Below are positions 8,688-16,918 of a stretch of DNA of 64,000 nt, piece by piece. Position 1 is the stretch's first letter; every line of letters begins with the position of its first letter. Both the position numbers and the translations under genes were made by a program. The stretch covers positions 124,001-188,000 of the forward strand of contig SCPD01000009.1 in NCBI GenBank assembly GCA_005502925.1, in the 5' to 3' direction. The notes beneath the pieces were generated by a model, which saw only the letters and a list, made by a program, of their open reading frames with translations, did not search any database and was not told the DNA's origin. This DNA is from Rhizobiales bacterium Y(2018). Its GTDB lineage: Bacteria > Pseudomonadota > Alphaproteobacteria > Rhizobiales > Aestuariivirgaceae.

Positions 8688-9998
8688 ATGGCAGACCTTC
8701 GCAGCAATTTCGTCGGCATCAAGTCGCCGAACCCGTTCTGGCTTGCCTCGGCGCCGCCGACGGACAAGGAATATAACGTGGTCCGCGCCTTCAAGGCGGG
8801 CTGGGGCGGCGTCGTGTGGAAGACGCTGGGTGAGGATCCGCATATCGTCAATGTGAACGGGCCGCGCTACGGCGCCATTCATTCGGGCGACCGCAGGGTT
8901 CTGGGCCTCAACAATATCGAGCTCATCACCGACCGGCCGCTGCAGACCAATCTCGACGAGATCAAACGCGTCAAGCGCGACTGGCCGGATCGCGCCATGG
9001 TCGTTTCCCTGATGGTGCCGTGCGAGGAGCCCAATTGGGCGGCCATCCTCAAGCGCGTCGAGGAGACGGACTGCGACGGCGTCGAGCTCAATTTTGGCTG
9101 CCCGCATGGCATGTCGGAGCGCGGCATGGGCTCGGCGGTGGGCCAGGTGCCGGAATATATCGAAATGGTGGCGCGCTGGTGCAAGGCCAATACGCGCATG
9201 CCGGTGATCGTGAAGCTCACCCCCAATATCACCGATGTCAGGAAGCCCGCCCGCGCCGCGAAAAAAGGCGGCGCCGATGCGGTGTCTTTGATCAACACGA
9301 TCAATTCGATCATGAGCGTCAATCTCGACAGCTTCGCGCCCGAGCCGACGATCGACGGCAAGGGCACACATGGCGGCTATTGCGGCCCGGCGGTGAAGCC
9401 GATCGCGCTTTCGATGGTGTCGGAGATCGCGCGCGACGCCGAGACGAAGGGCATGCCGATCTCCGGCATCGGCGGCATCACCACCTGGCGCGACGCGCTC
9501 GAATTCATCCTGCTCGGCGCCGGCACGGCGCAGGTCTGCACCGCCGCCATGACCTATGGCTTCAAGATCGTCGAGGAGATGACCTCAGGCCTCGAGAACT
9601 GGATGGACGAGCGGGGCTTCCGGCGTCTCGACGAACTGGTCGGCAAGGCGGTGCCCAATGTCACCGACTGGCAATTTCTCAATCTCAACTACGTCGCCAA
9701 GGCGCAGATCGACCAGGACAAATGCATCCAGTGCGGGCGCTGCTATGCCGCCTGCGAGGACACCTCACATCAGGCGATCTCGAATGCGCCCAAGAACGGC
9801 AAGCGCCATTACGAGGTCATCGATGCCGAATGCGTCGCCTGCAATCTCTGCGTCGAGGTCTGCCCGGTCGAGCAATGCATCACCATGGTGCAGATGACCA
9901 AGGGCACCGATCCGCGCACCGGCAAGAAGATCGATCCCAAATACGCCAACTGGACGACTCATCCGAACAATCCGGCGGCAAAGGTGGCGGCGGAGTAG
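8688..9998 (+). CDS. preA: NAD-dependent dihydropyrimidine dehydrogenase, subunit PreA
   Basis: 436-residue catalytic FMN subunit partnering PreT. The dihydroorotate-dehydrogenase-like TIM barrel contains the substrate loop FGCPHGMSERGMGSAVGQ and the FMN phosphate region GIGGITTWRDALEFILLGA. The C-terminus carries a two-cluster ferredoxin domain with C-x2-C-x2-C-x3-C patterns in CIQCGRCYAACED and CVACNLCVEVCP. The valine in GSAVGQ falls where mammalian DPD has its catalytic cysteine; from memory E. coli PreA also has valine there, so I do not regard it as a defect. The start is set by AAGGAG about 8 bases before the ATG and gives the full-length family N-terminus. It is translationally close to preT. 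Confidence 0.96.
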   Translation: MADLRSNFVGIKSPNPFWLASAPPTDKEYNVVRAFKAGWGGVVWKTLGEDPHIVNVNGPRYGAIHSGDRRVLGLNNIELITDRPLQTNLDEIKRVKRDWPDRAMVVSLMVPCEEPNWAAILKRVEETDCDGVELNFGCPHGMSERGMGSAVGQVPEYIEMVARWCKANTRMPVIVKLTPNITDVRKPARAAKKGGADAVSLINTINSIMSVNLDSFAPEPTIDGKGTHGGYCGPAVKPIALSMVSEIARDAETKGMPISGIGGITTWRDALEFILLGAGTAQVCTAAMTYGFKIVEEMTSGLENWMDERGFRRLDELVGKAVPNVTDWQFLNLNYVAKAQIDQDKCIQCGRCYAACEDTSHQAISNAPKNGKRHYEVIDAECVACNLCVEVCPVEQCITMVQMTKGTDPRTGKKIDPKYANWTTHPNNPAAKVAAE

Positions 9999-10059
9999 GG
10001 CTGCGCTTCGGGGTTGGCATCTCGCGCAAAGTCGGTGAAGATGGCGCGGGAGGTGCTCT

Positions 10060-10914
10060 ATGCCGCAGAATGGAAGTTGGACACTCGGTTTGATCGACTC
10101 GGCCTGGTTCGGCACGGAGTATGAGGGCAGGCGCGGGCGCGAGGAGGCGAAGCGGATCGGTTTCGAAAGCCTCGATCTCTTTGTCGGATTCGATCCGGGC
10201 AAGCTCTCCAAGGCGGAGCGCCAAGCCTATATCGACGAAAATCTGTCGACCGGGCTGCCGGTCGTTTCGCTCGTCTGCACCTGCTTAGGTCTGAGCGACT
10301 TCAATCCGGCGATCCGCGGCTATCATATCGAGCGGGCCAAGAATGTCGTCGATCTGGCCGCCGATATCCCGACCACCCGCAATCTCTGCTTCGTGCCGGG
10401 CGAATACATGTTCCAGAAAAAGCTCATCCCGCCAAAGGGCGAATGGGACGCGGTCGTCGATGCGACGCGGCAGGTCGGCGCCCATGCGGCGACGCGCCGG
10501 CGCGAGCTTGCCATTGAATTGTTGCCCTTTGAATTCTCCTTCATCAATTCGCTCGACACGATGGAGCGTTTCCTCGACGAGGTCGGGCTCGCCAATGTGA
10601 AGGCGACGATCGACATCTCGCATTTCTGGCTGATGCGCATCCCGCCGGCCGACGTCGCCAAAAGGCTGAAAGGCCGCGTCGCTCATGTGCATATGTCGGA
10701 CTGCGACGGCACCAACCATGGTGACATGCCGCCCGGGCGCGGCAACACACCTTTCGCCGACTATCTCGCCGCCATTCGCGAGACGGGCTTCGTCGGCGCC
10801 GCCTCGATCGAGCTCGAATTCCCGCCCGATCCCAAGGGCATGGCCGCCTGGGTGACGGAAGCGCATGGCGCGGCCTTGCAGCTCCTCAAGGACGCGCAGG
10901 TGCATACGCGCTGA
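10060..10914 (+). CDS. Sugar phosphate isomerase/epimerase family TIM-barrel protein
   Basis: 284-residue protein of the xylose-isomerase-like / AP-endonuclease-2 barrel superfamily. Metal-site candidates are the Glu in RELAIELLPFEF, the Asp-His pair in ATIDISHFWLM, HVHMSDCDGTNHGDMPPGRG (the classic D-N-H-x-x-P-G-x-G region) and the Glu in AASIELEFPP. The reaction cannot be assigned from sequence. It lies 61 bp after preA with a good GGGAGG ribosome-binding site, so it is probably in the preTA transcript. Whether it serves pyrimidine metabolism or a separate sugar route is unknown. Confidence 0.8.
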   Translation: MPQNGSWTLGLIDSAWFGTEYEGRRGREEAKRIGFESLDLFVGFDPGKLSKAERQAYIDENLSTGLPVVSLVCTCLGLSDFNPAIRGYHIERAKNVVDLAADIPTTRNLCFVPGEYMFQKKLIPPKGEWDAVVDATRQVGAHAATRRRELAIELLPFEFSFINSLDTMERFLDEVGLANVKATIDISHFWLMRIPPADVAKRLKGRVAHVHMSDCDGTNHGDMPPGRGNTPFADYLAAIRETGFVGAASIELEFPPDPKGMAAWVTEAHGAALQLLKDAQVHTR

Positions 10915-10918
10915 CGGC

Positions 10919-11095
10919 CTATTTTCGTCGCTCCCGGCCGTGGATGCGGTCGAGACCGATGTCGCGCAGCAAGTGATCGTTAAATGCACCAACGTCACGC
11001 GCCAGAACGCGGTGCCGGCGATATCTTGCGCGCCTGGGCAGCATGACGGACAGCAGCCGCTGCAGCAGCCGGGTCTCACAGTGGTCATCACTCAT
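10919..11095 (-). CDS. Small DUF1127-like protein
   Basis: 58-residue basic protein. The C-terminal GAFNDHLLRDIGLDRIHGRE is a recognisable DUF1127 (YjiS-like) signature, where L-x-D-x-x-L-R-D-I-G-L is usual; here the first Asp is Asn-Asp. Small DUF1127 proteins are common in alphaproteobacteria and some bind RNA or affect phosphate metabolism, but no role can be assigned here. The start at 11095 is chosen because AGGAG lies 8 bases upstream; an extension to 11128 has no such site. It is convergent with the isomerase gene (4 bp apart). Confidence 0.65.
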   Translation of the reverse strand: MSDDHCETRLLQRLLSVMLPRRARYRRHRVLARDVGAFNDHLLRDIGLDRIHGRERRK

Positions 11096-11182
11096 TGCCT
11101 TGTCTCCTGGATCGGCAGGGAGCGGCAATAAACCGAAGTCGTGGGGCAGGGGCTAGGCCAGGAACTGTACTGGTGATCAAGC

Positions 11183-11524
11183 CTATGATTTTTGCTCGAA
11201 TTCCTTCACCAGCCGCTTCGGCGCGGTGGCCTTCCAGGAGCGCAGCAGCAGTGCCTTCACCTGATCGGGATGCGCCTTGGAGAGGCGCATAAGCACCATC
11301 GGCCAGCCCTTGTAGTGATCGGTGACGTAGAAAATGTCGGGCGCGGCCTCGATCAGCATGTCGCGCTCGTCGGGATCGACATCCTTGACGACGAGGCTGT
11401 CGCCATCCTCCTTGAGGCGGGTGAAGAACTTGCCTTTGATCTTGAGCGACGGCGCTCCGTAAGAGGTGCCGTCCGCGACGCCGGGCCAGGACAGCACCAT
11501 CTTCCGCACCTCGTCATAGGTCAT
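11183..11524 (-). CDS. MmcQ/YjbR family protein
   Basis: 113-residue protein of the YjbR/MmcQ family (double-wing DNA-binding-like fold, DUF419). The pattern is typical: WPGVADGTSYGAPSLKIKGKFF at the start, VTDHYKGWPMVLMRL in the middle and LLLRSWKATAPKRLVKEFE at the end. The cellular role of the family is not established. It overlaps the upstream hydrolase gene by four bases, so the two are translated from one transcript. Confidence 0.85.
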   Translation of the reverse strand: MTYDEVRKMVLSWPGVADGTSYGAPSLKIKGKFFTRLKEDGDSLVVKDVDPDERDMLIEAAPDIFYVTDHYKGWPMVLMRLSKAHPDQVKALLLRSWKATAPKRLVKEFEQKS

Positions 11525-12207
11525 GATGCGATGACCTCGTCGACCCAGGCGACAAAGTCGTCCAGGATCTCGTTCAGCACTTCCGGATCCTTGCGGCCGC
11601 TTTTCGCCGGGACATGGAAGGAGTGATCGGCCGGATCATAAAGTTTCAGCGCGGCGCGCTTGCCGAGGCTCTTGATCACCGGTTGAAGCTCATCGAGCTC
11701 GGCCAGCGCATCGCGCGTGCCTTGCAGGAACAGCATCGGGATCTGGACATTGCTCAGATGATCGGCGCGCTCGCGCGCGGGCTTGCCGGCCGGATGGAGC
11801 GGAAAGCCTAAGAAGATGAGGCCCCGCACGCCGTCCAGCGGGCTTGCTGCCTGAGCGCCGGATGTCATGCGCCCGCCGAAGGATTTGCCGCCGGCGAAAC
11901 GCGGCAGCTTGGGGGCGAGACGCCTGGCTTCGGCGATCGCCGCACGCACCGCGGCCTGCGCGAGTTTCGGCGGGTCGGGGCGCTTCGATTTACGCTCCAT
12001 ATAGAGGAACTGGAAACGCAAGCTGGCAATGCCGCGCTCGGCCAGGCCCTTGGCGATCGCCGCCATCGATGCATGTGTCATGCCGGCGCCGGCGCCATGC
12101 GCGAAGACATAGAAGGCGCGGGCGTCCTTCGGCTTCAGCAGGAGACCGGAAACCTGGCCTTCGCCTGTGACTTCGATAGTGACGGGGGTTGCATCCGGTA
12201 CCGGCAT
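11521..12207 (-). CDS. Alpha/beta hydrolase (KANL3/TEX30-like)
   Basis: 228-residue alpha/beta hydrolase of the KANL3/TEX30 (dienelactone-hydrolase-like) type. FAHGAGAGMTHASM carries the oxyanion-hole region, FAGGKSFGGRM holds the nucleophile elbow with Ser in GKSFGG, FLQGTRDALAE places the catalytic Asp and DHSFHVP the catalytic His. The substrate is unknown; members act on esters or are uncharacterised. It overlaps the YjbR gene downstream (ATGA). The divergent AraC-type gene starts about 80 bp away and could share a promoter region. Confidence 0.85.
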   Translation of the reverse strand: MPVPDATPVTIEVTGEGQVSGLLLKPKDARAFYVFAHGAGAGMTHASMAAIAKGLAERGIASLRFQFLYMERKSKRPDPPKLAQAAVRAAIAEARRLAPKLPRFAGGKSFGGRMTSGAQAASPLDGVRGLIFLGFPLHPAGKPARERADHLSNVQIPMLFLQGTRDALAELDELQPVIKSLGKRAALKLYDPADHSFHVPAKSGRKDPEVLNEILDDFVAWVDEVIAS

Positions 12208-12286
12208 GGCGCTTTCCTGATCTTGGGCAGAGACAAGGGTTTATCTATACTGCCATCCGAAACCGTTATTCTCCAGAGGAAGACAT

Positions 12287-12763
12287 ATGGGTCAGGATCC
12301 GGAACTGCTGCGGCGCCTCCTGCGCGCCAAGGACCGGATGGATGCCGCCTCGCAGGAGGAATGGCCGGTCCGGCGGCTGGCGGAAGTGAGCGGTACGTCG
12401 GCGGCGCATTTCGCGCGCTCCTTCAGGCAAGCCTTCGGCGTCCCGCCGCACCGCTATTTGCTGACCAGGCGCATCGAGCGGGCCATGGCGCTGTTGCGCG
12501 AGACGGATCTGCCGATCACGGAGATCGCCTTCCAGACCGGCTGGAACAGTCTGGGCACCTTCGGGCGGACATTCCGTGACGTCACGGGTGACAATCCAGC
12601 CGCGATCCGGGAGCGCGAGAAGGCCACGCCGCATCAGCGTGAGCGCGTGCCGGAATGTGTCCTGCGCGCCGCCGGACGTCCCGGCCTCACAATAGCAGTT
12701 TCGGAGAAGCGACGACGGGCCGAGGGTGATACGGAGGACCCCGAAGAAATGGAGGTCCTATGA
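12287..12763 (+). CDS. AraC family transcriptional regulator (stand-alone DNA-binding domain)
   Basis: 158-residue protein whose first two thirds are a complete AraC double helix-turn-helix: VRRLAEVSGTSAAHFARSF forms the first HTH and PITEIAFQTGWNSLGTFGR the second, near residues 25-105. There is no N-terminal sensor domain, so it responds to no ligand through a cupin domain as most AraC proteins do. The C-terminal 45 residues are poorly conserved. Its stop overlaps the start of a VOC protein (ATGAGC), suggesting that it regulates or is co-expressed with the VOC-DUF1801-DUF2277 genes. Confidence 0.85.
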   Translation: MGQDPELLRRLLRAKDRMDAASQEEWPVRRLAEVSGTSAAHFARSFRQAFGVPPHRYLLTRRIERAMALLRETDLPITEIAFQTGWNSLGTFGRTFRDVTGDNPAAIREREKATPHQRERVPECVLRAAGRPGLTIAVSEKRRRAEGDTEDPEEMEVL

Positions 12764-13161
12764 GCCAAGGTATCGATGTCGTCGGTGTATATGTTCGCGA
12801 TCAGGATGAGGCGCTCGCCTTTTATGTCGGCAAGCTCGGATTCGAGGTCCATGCCGATATGCGCAATGGCCCGTTCCGCTGGCTCACGGTGAAACATCCG
12901 GATCAGCCGTCCTTCCAGCTCGGCCTGTTCGCGCCCGGGCCGCCTGTGCATGACGCCGCGACCGCGCAGACCTTGCGTGAGATGGTCGCCAAGGGCGCCA
13001 TGCCGCCGCTGGTTCTGCGGGTCGATGATTGCCGCGCCGCCTATAAGCGATTGCAGGCGGCGGGCGTGGAATTCACGCAAGAGCCGGTCGAGCGGTACGG
13101 CAGCGTCGATGCCGGCTTCCGCGACCCTTCCGGCAATGGCTGGAAACTGATCGAAGGGTGA
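12760..13161 (+). CDS. VOC family protein (glyoxalase/bleomycin-resistance-like)
   Basis: 133 residues with the vicinal-oxygen-chelate fold: VVGVYVRDQDEALAFYVGKLGFEV opens the first beta-alpha-beta-beta-beta module, and GSVDAGFRDPSGNGWKLIEG closes the second. The metal-ligand pattern differs from true glyoxalase I and the substrate is unknown. It is translationally coupled to the preceding AraC gene and followed 3 bp later by a DUF1801 gene. Confidence 0.86.
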   Translation: MSQGIDVVGVYVRDQDEALAFYVGKLGFEVHADMRNGPFRWLTVKHPDQPSFQLGLFAPGPPVHDAATAQTLREMVAKGAMPPLVLRVDDCRAAYKRLQAAGVEFTQEPVERYGSVDAGFRDPSGNGWKLIEG

Positions 13162-13164
13162 TGG

Positions 13165-13545
13165 ATGAGCACAGCAACGGAACAGATCGACCAACTGATC
13201 GCCAAACTCAAGGACTGGCGCGGCAAGACGCTCGCCAAAGTCCGCAAGAGCATTCTGGCGGCCGACCCTGAGATCACGGAAGAATGGAAGTGGATGGGAA
13301 GCCCTGTTTGGTCGCGCGACGGCATGATCGCGGTCGGCAATGCGCATAAGGACAAGGTGAAGCTCACCTTCTCGCAAGGGGCGAGCCTTGCCGATCCCGA
13401 CAAGCTTTTCAATGCGGGGCTCGACGGCAAGGTCTGGCGGGCCATCGATCTCTTCGAAGGCGATGCGGTCGACGAACGGGCGCTCAAGGATCTGGTGCGC
13501 GCCGCCATCGCGTTCAATCAGAGTAAGGCGAAGAAGAAAAAATGA
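13165..13545 (+). CDS. DUF1801 domain protein
   Basis: 126-residue DUF1801 (YdhG-like) protein. ILAADPEITEEWKWMGSPVWS and the KVKLTFSQGASLADPDKLFN stretch are typical of the domain. It ends with a lysine-rich tail (KAKKKK). The function is unknown. It starts 3 bp after the VOC stop and is clearly in the same transcript. Confidence 0.85.
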   Translation: MSTATEQIDQLIAKLKDWRGKTLAKVRKSILAADPEITEEWKWMGSPVWSRDGMIAVGNAHKDKVKLTFSQGASLADPDKLFNAGLDGKVWRAIDLFEGDAVDERALKDLVRAAIAFNQSKAKKKK

Positions 13546-13605
13546 TGCCGGCGCGGGCATGGCCGCCTATATTGAGGGTCGAGAAGTTCTTCGCAGGAGG
13601 CGCCG

Positions 13606-13872
13606 ATGTGCCGGAACATCCGCACTTTGTTCAATTTCGAGCCGCCGGCGAGCGACGATGAGATCCGCGCCTCGGCGGTCCAGTTCGTGCGCAAACTCTC
13701 AGGCTTCGGCAAGCCATCGAAAGCCAACGAAGCGGCCTTCGATCGCGCCGTCGTTGAAGTGACGGAAGCGGCGCGAAGGCTCATCTTCGCGCTCGAGACG
13801 CAGGCGCCACCGCGCAACCGCGAGATCGAAGCGATCAAGGCGCGCGAAAGATCGAAAGCGCGCTTCGCTTAA
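13606..13872 (+). CDS. DUF2277 domain protein
   Basis: 88-residue DUF2277 protein: it begins with MCRNIRTLFNFEPPASDDEI, continues with QFVRKLSGFGKPSKANEAAF and ends in a basic tail, matching the family over its whole length. The conserved N-terminal Cys-Arg-Asn-Ile is present. No function is known. A GGAGG-type site precedes the ATG. Confidence 0.87.
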   Translation: MCRNIRTLFNFEPPASDDEIRASAVQFVRKLSGFGKPSKANEAAFDRAVVEVTEAARRLIFALETQAPPRNREIEAIKARERSKARFA

Positions 13873-13894
13873 AAGACGCAGGAGGAGGGCGGTC

Positions 13895-14881
13895 ATGATG
13901 AGACTCGATCCCGTCGACAGCGTCGAAGTGCATGTCCTGGTCGACAATGTCACCGACAGCCTGTCCTCGGTGCCGTCTTATGTCGAAACGGAATTCGCCG
14001 GCCTCGACCGGCGCCGGCAAGGCCAATGGGTGTTGAGCGGCAGCTGTCTTTGTTGCGCCGCGCATGGGCTTTCCTGTCTCGTCACACTGCGCCGCGGCGG
14101 CGAGACGAAGACACTGCTTTTCGACACCGGGCCGGAAGACAGGGTCTTCGAGCAGAATGTCTCTCGCCTGGGCGCCGATCTCGGCGCGGTGGAAGCCATC
14201 GTGCTGTCGCATGGCCATTGGGATCATGGCGGCGCCATGCTGAAGGCACTGCAAATCATCCGCGACCATAATGGCGGCCGGCGCGTGCCCTATTACGCGC
14301 ATCCCGACATTTTCCGCACGCGCGCAATGAAGCGGGCGGACGGCTCGATGCGGGTGATGGAAGACGTGCCGGGCGTCGAAGCGCTCAGCCTTCATGGCGC
14401 CGATGTCGTCAATACGAGCGAAGCGCAAGCGCTGTTCGGCGGCATGGCGCATGTGAGCGGCGAGATCCCGCGGATCACGCCTTTCGAGCGCGGCCTTCCC
14501 GGCCAGCACCGGCGCAGCGCGGATGGCCAGGGCTGGGAGCTCGACGAGCTGATCATGGATGAACGTTTCGTCGCGGCGCATGTGAAGGGCAAAGGCCTCG
14601 TCGTCTTCACCGCCTGCTCGCATGCCGGCGTCATCAATGTGCTGAAACACGCCAAGGCCTCGTTCCCCGACATCCCCCTCTATGCCGTGGCGGGCGGGCT
14701 TCATCTCTCCGGCACAAATGAGCGGATCATCGGCGAGACGGTGGCGGCGATGCGTGAATTCGGTCTCGGCGTCATCGCGGCCGGCCACTGCACCGGCTGG
14801 CGCGCCGTCACCGCGCTCGCCAATGAATTCGGCGACAAGGTTCTGGTGCCGCTGGCGGTGGGCAAGCGTTATTCATTCTGA
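13895..14881 (+). CDS. MBL-fold metallo-hydrolase
   Basis: 328-residue metallo-beta-lactamase-fold protein of the group that includes the archaeal dihydropterin RFA-P synthase-like hydrolases. The metal motif is LSHGHWDHGGAM (H-x-H-x-D-H form), with further ligand candidates in FTACSHAGVIN and AVAGGLHLSG and a final AAGHCTGWRAV. A CxCC cluster (SGSCLCCAAHG, about residue 50) is notable. The start follows GGAGGAGGGCGG. The reaction is unassigned. Its end overlaps the convergent TetR gene by 9 bases. Confidence 0.87.
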   Translation: MMRLDPVDSVEVHVLVDNVTDSLSSVPSYVETEFAGLDRRRQGQWVLSGSCLCCAAHGLSCLVTLRRGGETKTLLFDTGPEDRVFEQNVSRLGADLGAVEAIVLSHGHWDHGGAMLKALQIIRDHNGGRRVPYYAHPDIFRTRAMKRADGSMRVMEDVPGVEALSLHGADVVNTSEAQALFGGMAHVSGEIPRITPFERGLPGQHRRSADGQGWELDELIMDERFVAAHVKGKGLVVFTACSHAGVINVLKHAKASFPDIPLYAVAGGLHLSGTNERIIGETVAAMREFGLGVIAAGHCTGWRAVTALANEFGDKVLVPLAVGKRYSF

Positions 14882-15550
14882 CCGGCCGCCATAGGCGCCA
14901 AAACACCACAGATCGGTGAGGATGCCGGCGACCTTCTCCTCGTCATTGGCGAGATGGGCCAGGGCCGGCTCGCGGCGCAAATAGATCTGCGCCAGGAATT
15001 CGTCGATCATGCCGCCCAGCGCATAGGCCGCCGGCAGGTGATCGTCGGCCGGGTGGCCATCCTGGCGATCCCGGGCGATGGCGCCGGCGACGCGGCCATA
15101 CCACTCCCGATTGAGCCGGCGGTAGGCGCGGGCAAAGGCGGTTTCCTCGGCGGCGAGACCGATCAGGCAGCGCATCAGCCCGGCATTGCGGCGGAACAGG
15201 CGGGCGAAGACGAGCGTCGCCGCCTCGACGCGCTGGCGCGTCTCCGTCTCGGCGCCGGCGCGTGTGGCCGCGAGATGGCTTTCAACGAAGCCGGAGAACT
15301 CCTCAATCAGCGTCTCGACCGCTGCCGGCATATCGGGGAAGTAACGGTAGAAGGTGCCGTGGGCGAGACCGGCGGTTCGCGTCACCTCGGCCACTTTGAG
15401 GTCGCGCCAGGCGAGGCCGGAACCTAGCTCCCGGGCCAGAGCGGCGAGGAGCCGGGCGCGGGTGCGGTCGGTCTTGCGGGCGCCGCCATCGCGGGCGGCC
15501 GCCAGGAGGGTGGCGGCGAAAATCAGGGGGTCAGGACTGTCTTTCTCCAT
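14873..15550 (-). CDS. TetR family regulator (likely controls the adjacent acyl-CoA genes)
   Basis: 225-residue TetR-type repressor. The N-terminal HTH is visible as RTRARLLAALARELG followed by KVAEVTRTAGLAHGTFYRYFPD, near residues 30-72; the rest is a divergent ligand-binding helical domain. It is divergent from the PaaK-like ligase / enoyl-CoA hydratase pair, and an intergenic inverted repeat at 15582-15603 is a plausible operator. Neither candidate start (15550 or 15580) has a convincing ribosome-binding site. The shorter form is given because its N-terminus fits the usual TetR length. Confidence 0.8.
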   Translation of the reverse strand: MEKDSPDPLIFAATLLAAARDGGARKTDRTRARLLAALARELGSGLAWRDLKVAEVTRTAGLAHGTFYRYFPDMPAAVETLIEEFSGFVESHLAATRAGAETETRQRVEAATLVFARLFRRNAGLMRCLIGLAAEETAFARAYRRLNREWYGRVAGAIARDRQDGHPADDHLPAAYALGGMIDEFLAQIYLRREPALAHLANDEEKVAGILTDLWCFGAYGGRSE

Positions 15551-15581
15551 TCGGACAGATTGACATGATTTGCTTGTCATG

Positions 15582-15603
15582 AAAATGATATCAAAATCAT
15601 TTT
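15582..15603. promoter_or_regulatory. Inverted repeat in the TetR / acyl-CoA ligase divergent promoter
   Basis: The perfect inverted repeat AAAATGAT-N6-ATCATTTT lies in the 63-bp gap between the divergent TetR gene and the ligase, just upstream of the ligase ribosome-binding site. A second, weaker dyad TGACA-N9-TGTCA is at 15561-15579. The AT-rich composition contrasts with the GC-rich surroundings, as expected of a promoter/operator. TetR binding is inferred from position only. Confidence 0.55.
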
Positions 15604-15613
15604 TGAGGATATC

Positions 15614-16918
15614 ATGCTGATCGAGCGGGCGGATTTCGTCGATCTGTCGGAATTGGCCGGCCACCGGCAGCGCCTGTGGGAAAGCCAGTCCTCCTATGTT
15701 TGCGCTGCATCGGCGCTGCATCGGCGCGCCTGGGGCGGGAAAAGGCCGCCTCAAAGTCTTGCCGGCCTTGCCGAGCTGCCCCTCATCGACAAGGAGATGC
15801 TGCGCCTGAGCCAGCGCGATACCCCGCCCTTCGGCGATTATCTGGCGGCGCCCGAAACGGCGATCGCCCGCGTCCACCGGACCTCCGGCACCACCGGCAC
15901 GGCGATGAACCTGGCGCTGTCGGCCCGGGACGCCCATGAGACGGCGGTGATCGGCGGGCGCGCCCAGGCGGCGGCCGGCCTCGGACCCGGCCACCGGGTC
16001 GTCCACTGCCTCAATTACCGCCTGTGGATGGGCGGCTTCACCGACCATGCGACGCTCGAGGCAACGGGCGCCACCGTGGTGCCCTTTGGCGTCGGCGACA
16101 CCCAGCTCCTGGTGCGCACCATAAGGGAGCTCGGCATCACCGCGATCTCCTGCACGCCCTCTTATCCGGCGGTGCTGGAGCAGGTCATCGCCGAGCATTA
16201 TCAAGATCTCAAGCTCCGCGATCTCGGCCTCAAGCTCGGCCTGTTCGGCGGTGAGGCCGGGCTCGACGACCCGGAATTCCGGCAGCGGCTCGAAACCGTC
16301 TGGGGTTTTTCGGTGCGCAACTCCAATTACGGCGTCACCGATGTCTTCTGCAATTTCGCCGGTCAGAGCGAGGTCGACAACGACCTGCATTTCATGGCGC
16401 TCGATGTGCTGCAACCCGAGTTGATAGATCCGGCCACCGGCGCGGTGCGCGCCTGGCAGGAAGGCCAGCGCGGCGAGCTGGTGCTGACCCATCTGAGCCG
16501 GCAATGCCAGCCGCTGGTGCGCTTCCGCACCGGCGACATCATTCTTCTCACCGGCACCGGCAAGGCGCGTTGCGGGCGCACCGCGCCGCGCTTCCGCGTC
16601 GTCGGGCGTTCAGACGACATGGTGGTGGTGCGCGGCATCAACGCCTTTCCGACCCAGGTGGCGGCGGTCCTCCATCAGTATCCGTCGCTATCGGGCGAAT
16701 ACCGGATCGTGCTCGAAGGCCGTGGGCCTTACGACCTGCTGCCGGTCGAGGCCGAAGTCGCCATGGGGGCCGTGCATACCGAAAATCTGGCGGTCGAAAT
16801 CGAGCGGCGCATCAAACAGGATATCGGCGTGTCGGCGCGGGTGACGCTACTTCCCTTCAACAGCCTGCCGCGCACCGAGGGCAAGACACGCCGGGTCATC
16901 AGGAAAGACAGATCATGA
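15614..16918 (+). CDS. Phenylacetate-CoA ligase-like AMP-forming acyl-CoA ligase
   Basis: 434-residue adenylate-forming enzyme of the PaaK type. The P-loop-like AMP site is VHRTSGTTGTAMN (about residues 93-105), and further family motifs are LFGGEAG, NSNYGVTDVF and FRTGDIILL. A C-terminal AMP-binding domain includes RSDDMVVVRGINAFPTQV and a LPRTEGKTRRV end with the conserved lysine. It should activate a carboxylic acid to its CoA thioester; the substrate cannot be told. A GAGG site precedes the ATG, and the stop overlaps the enoyl-CoA hydratase start. Confidence 0.88.
   Translation: MLIERADFVDLSELAGHRQRLWESQSSYVCAASALHRRAWGGKRPPQSLAGLAELPLIDKEMLRLSQRDTPPFGDYLAAPETAIARVHRTSGTTGTAMNLALSARDAHETAVIGGRAQAAAGLGPGHRVVHCLNYRLWMGGFTDHATLEATGATVVPFGVGDTQLLVRTIRELGITAISCTPSYPAVLEQVIAEHYQDLKLRDLGLKLGLFGGEAGLDDPEFRQRLETVWGFSVRNSNYGVTDVFCNFAGQSEVDNDLHFMALDVLQPELIDPATGAVRAWQEGQRGELVLTHLSRQCQPLVRFRTGDIILLTGTGKARCGRTAPRFRVVGRSDDMVVVRGINAFPTQVAAVLHQYPSLSGEYRIVLEGRGPYDLLPVEAEVAMGAVHTENLAVEIERRIKQDIGVSARVTLLPFNSLPRTEGKTRRVIRKDRS

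Noticed and set aside
8688-9998. Loss of the catalytic Cys of dihydropyrimidine dehydrogenase in PreA (Val in GSAVGQ)
   Set aside because: To my recollection E. coli PreA also has Val at this place, so it looks normal for the bacterial enzyme rather than a defect.
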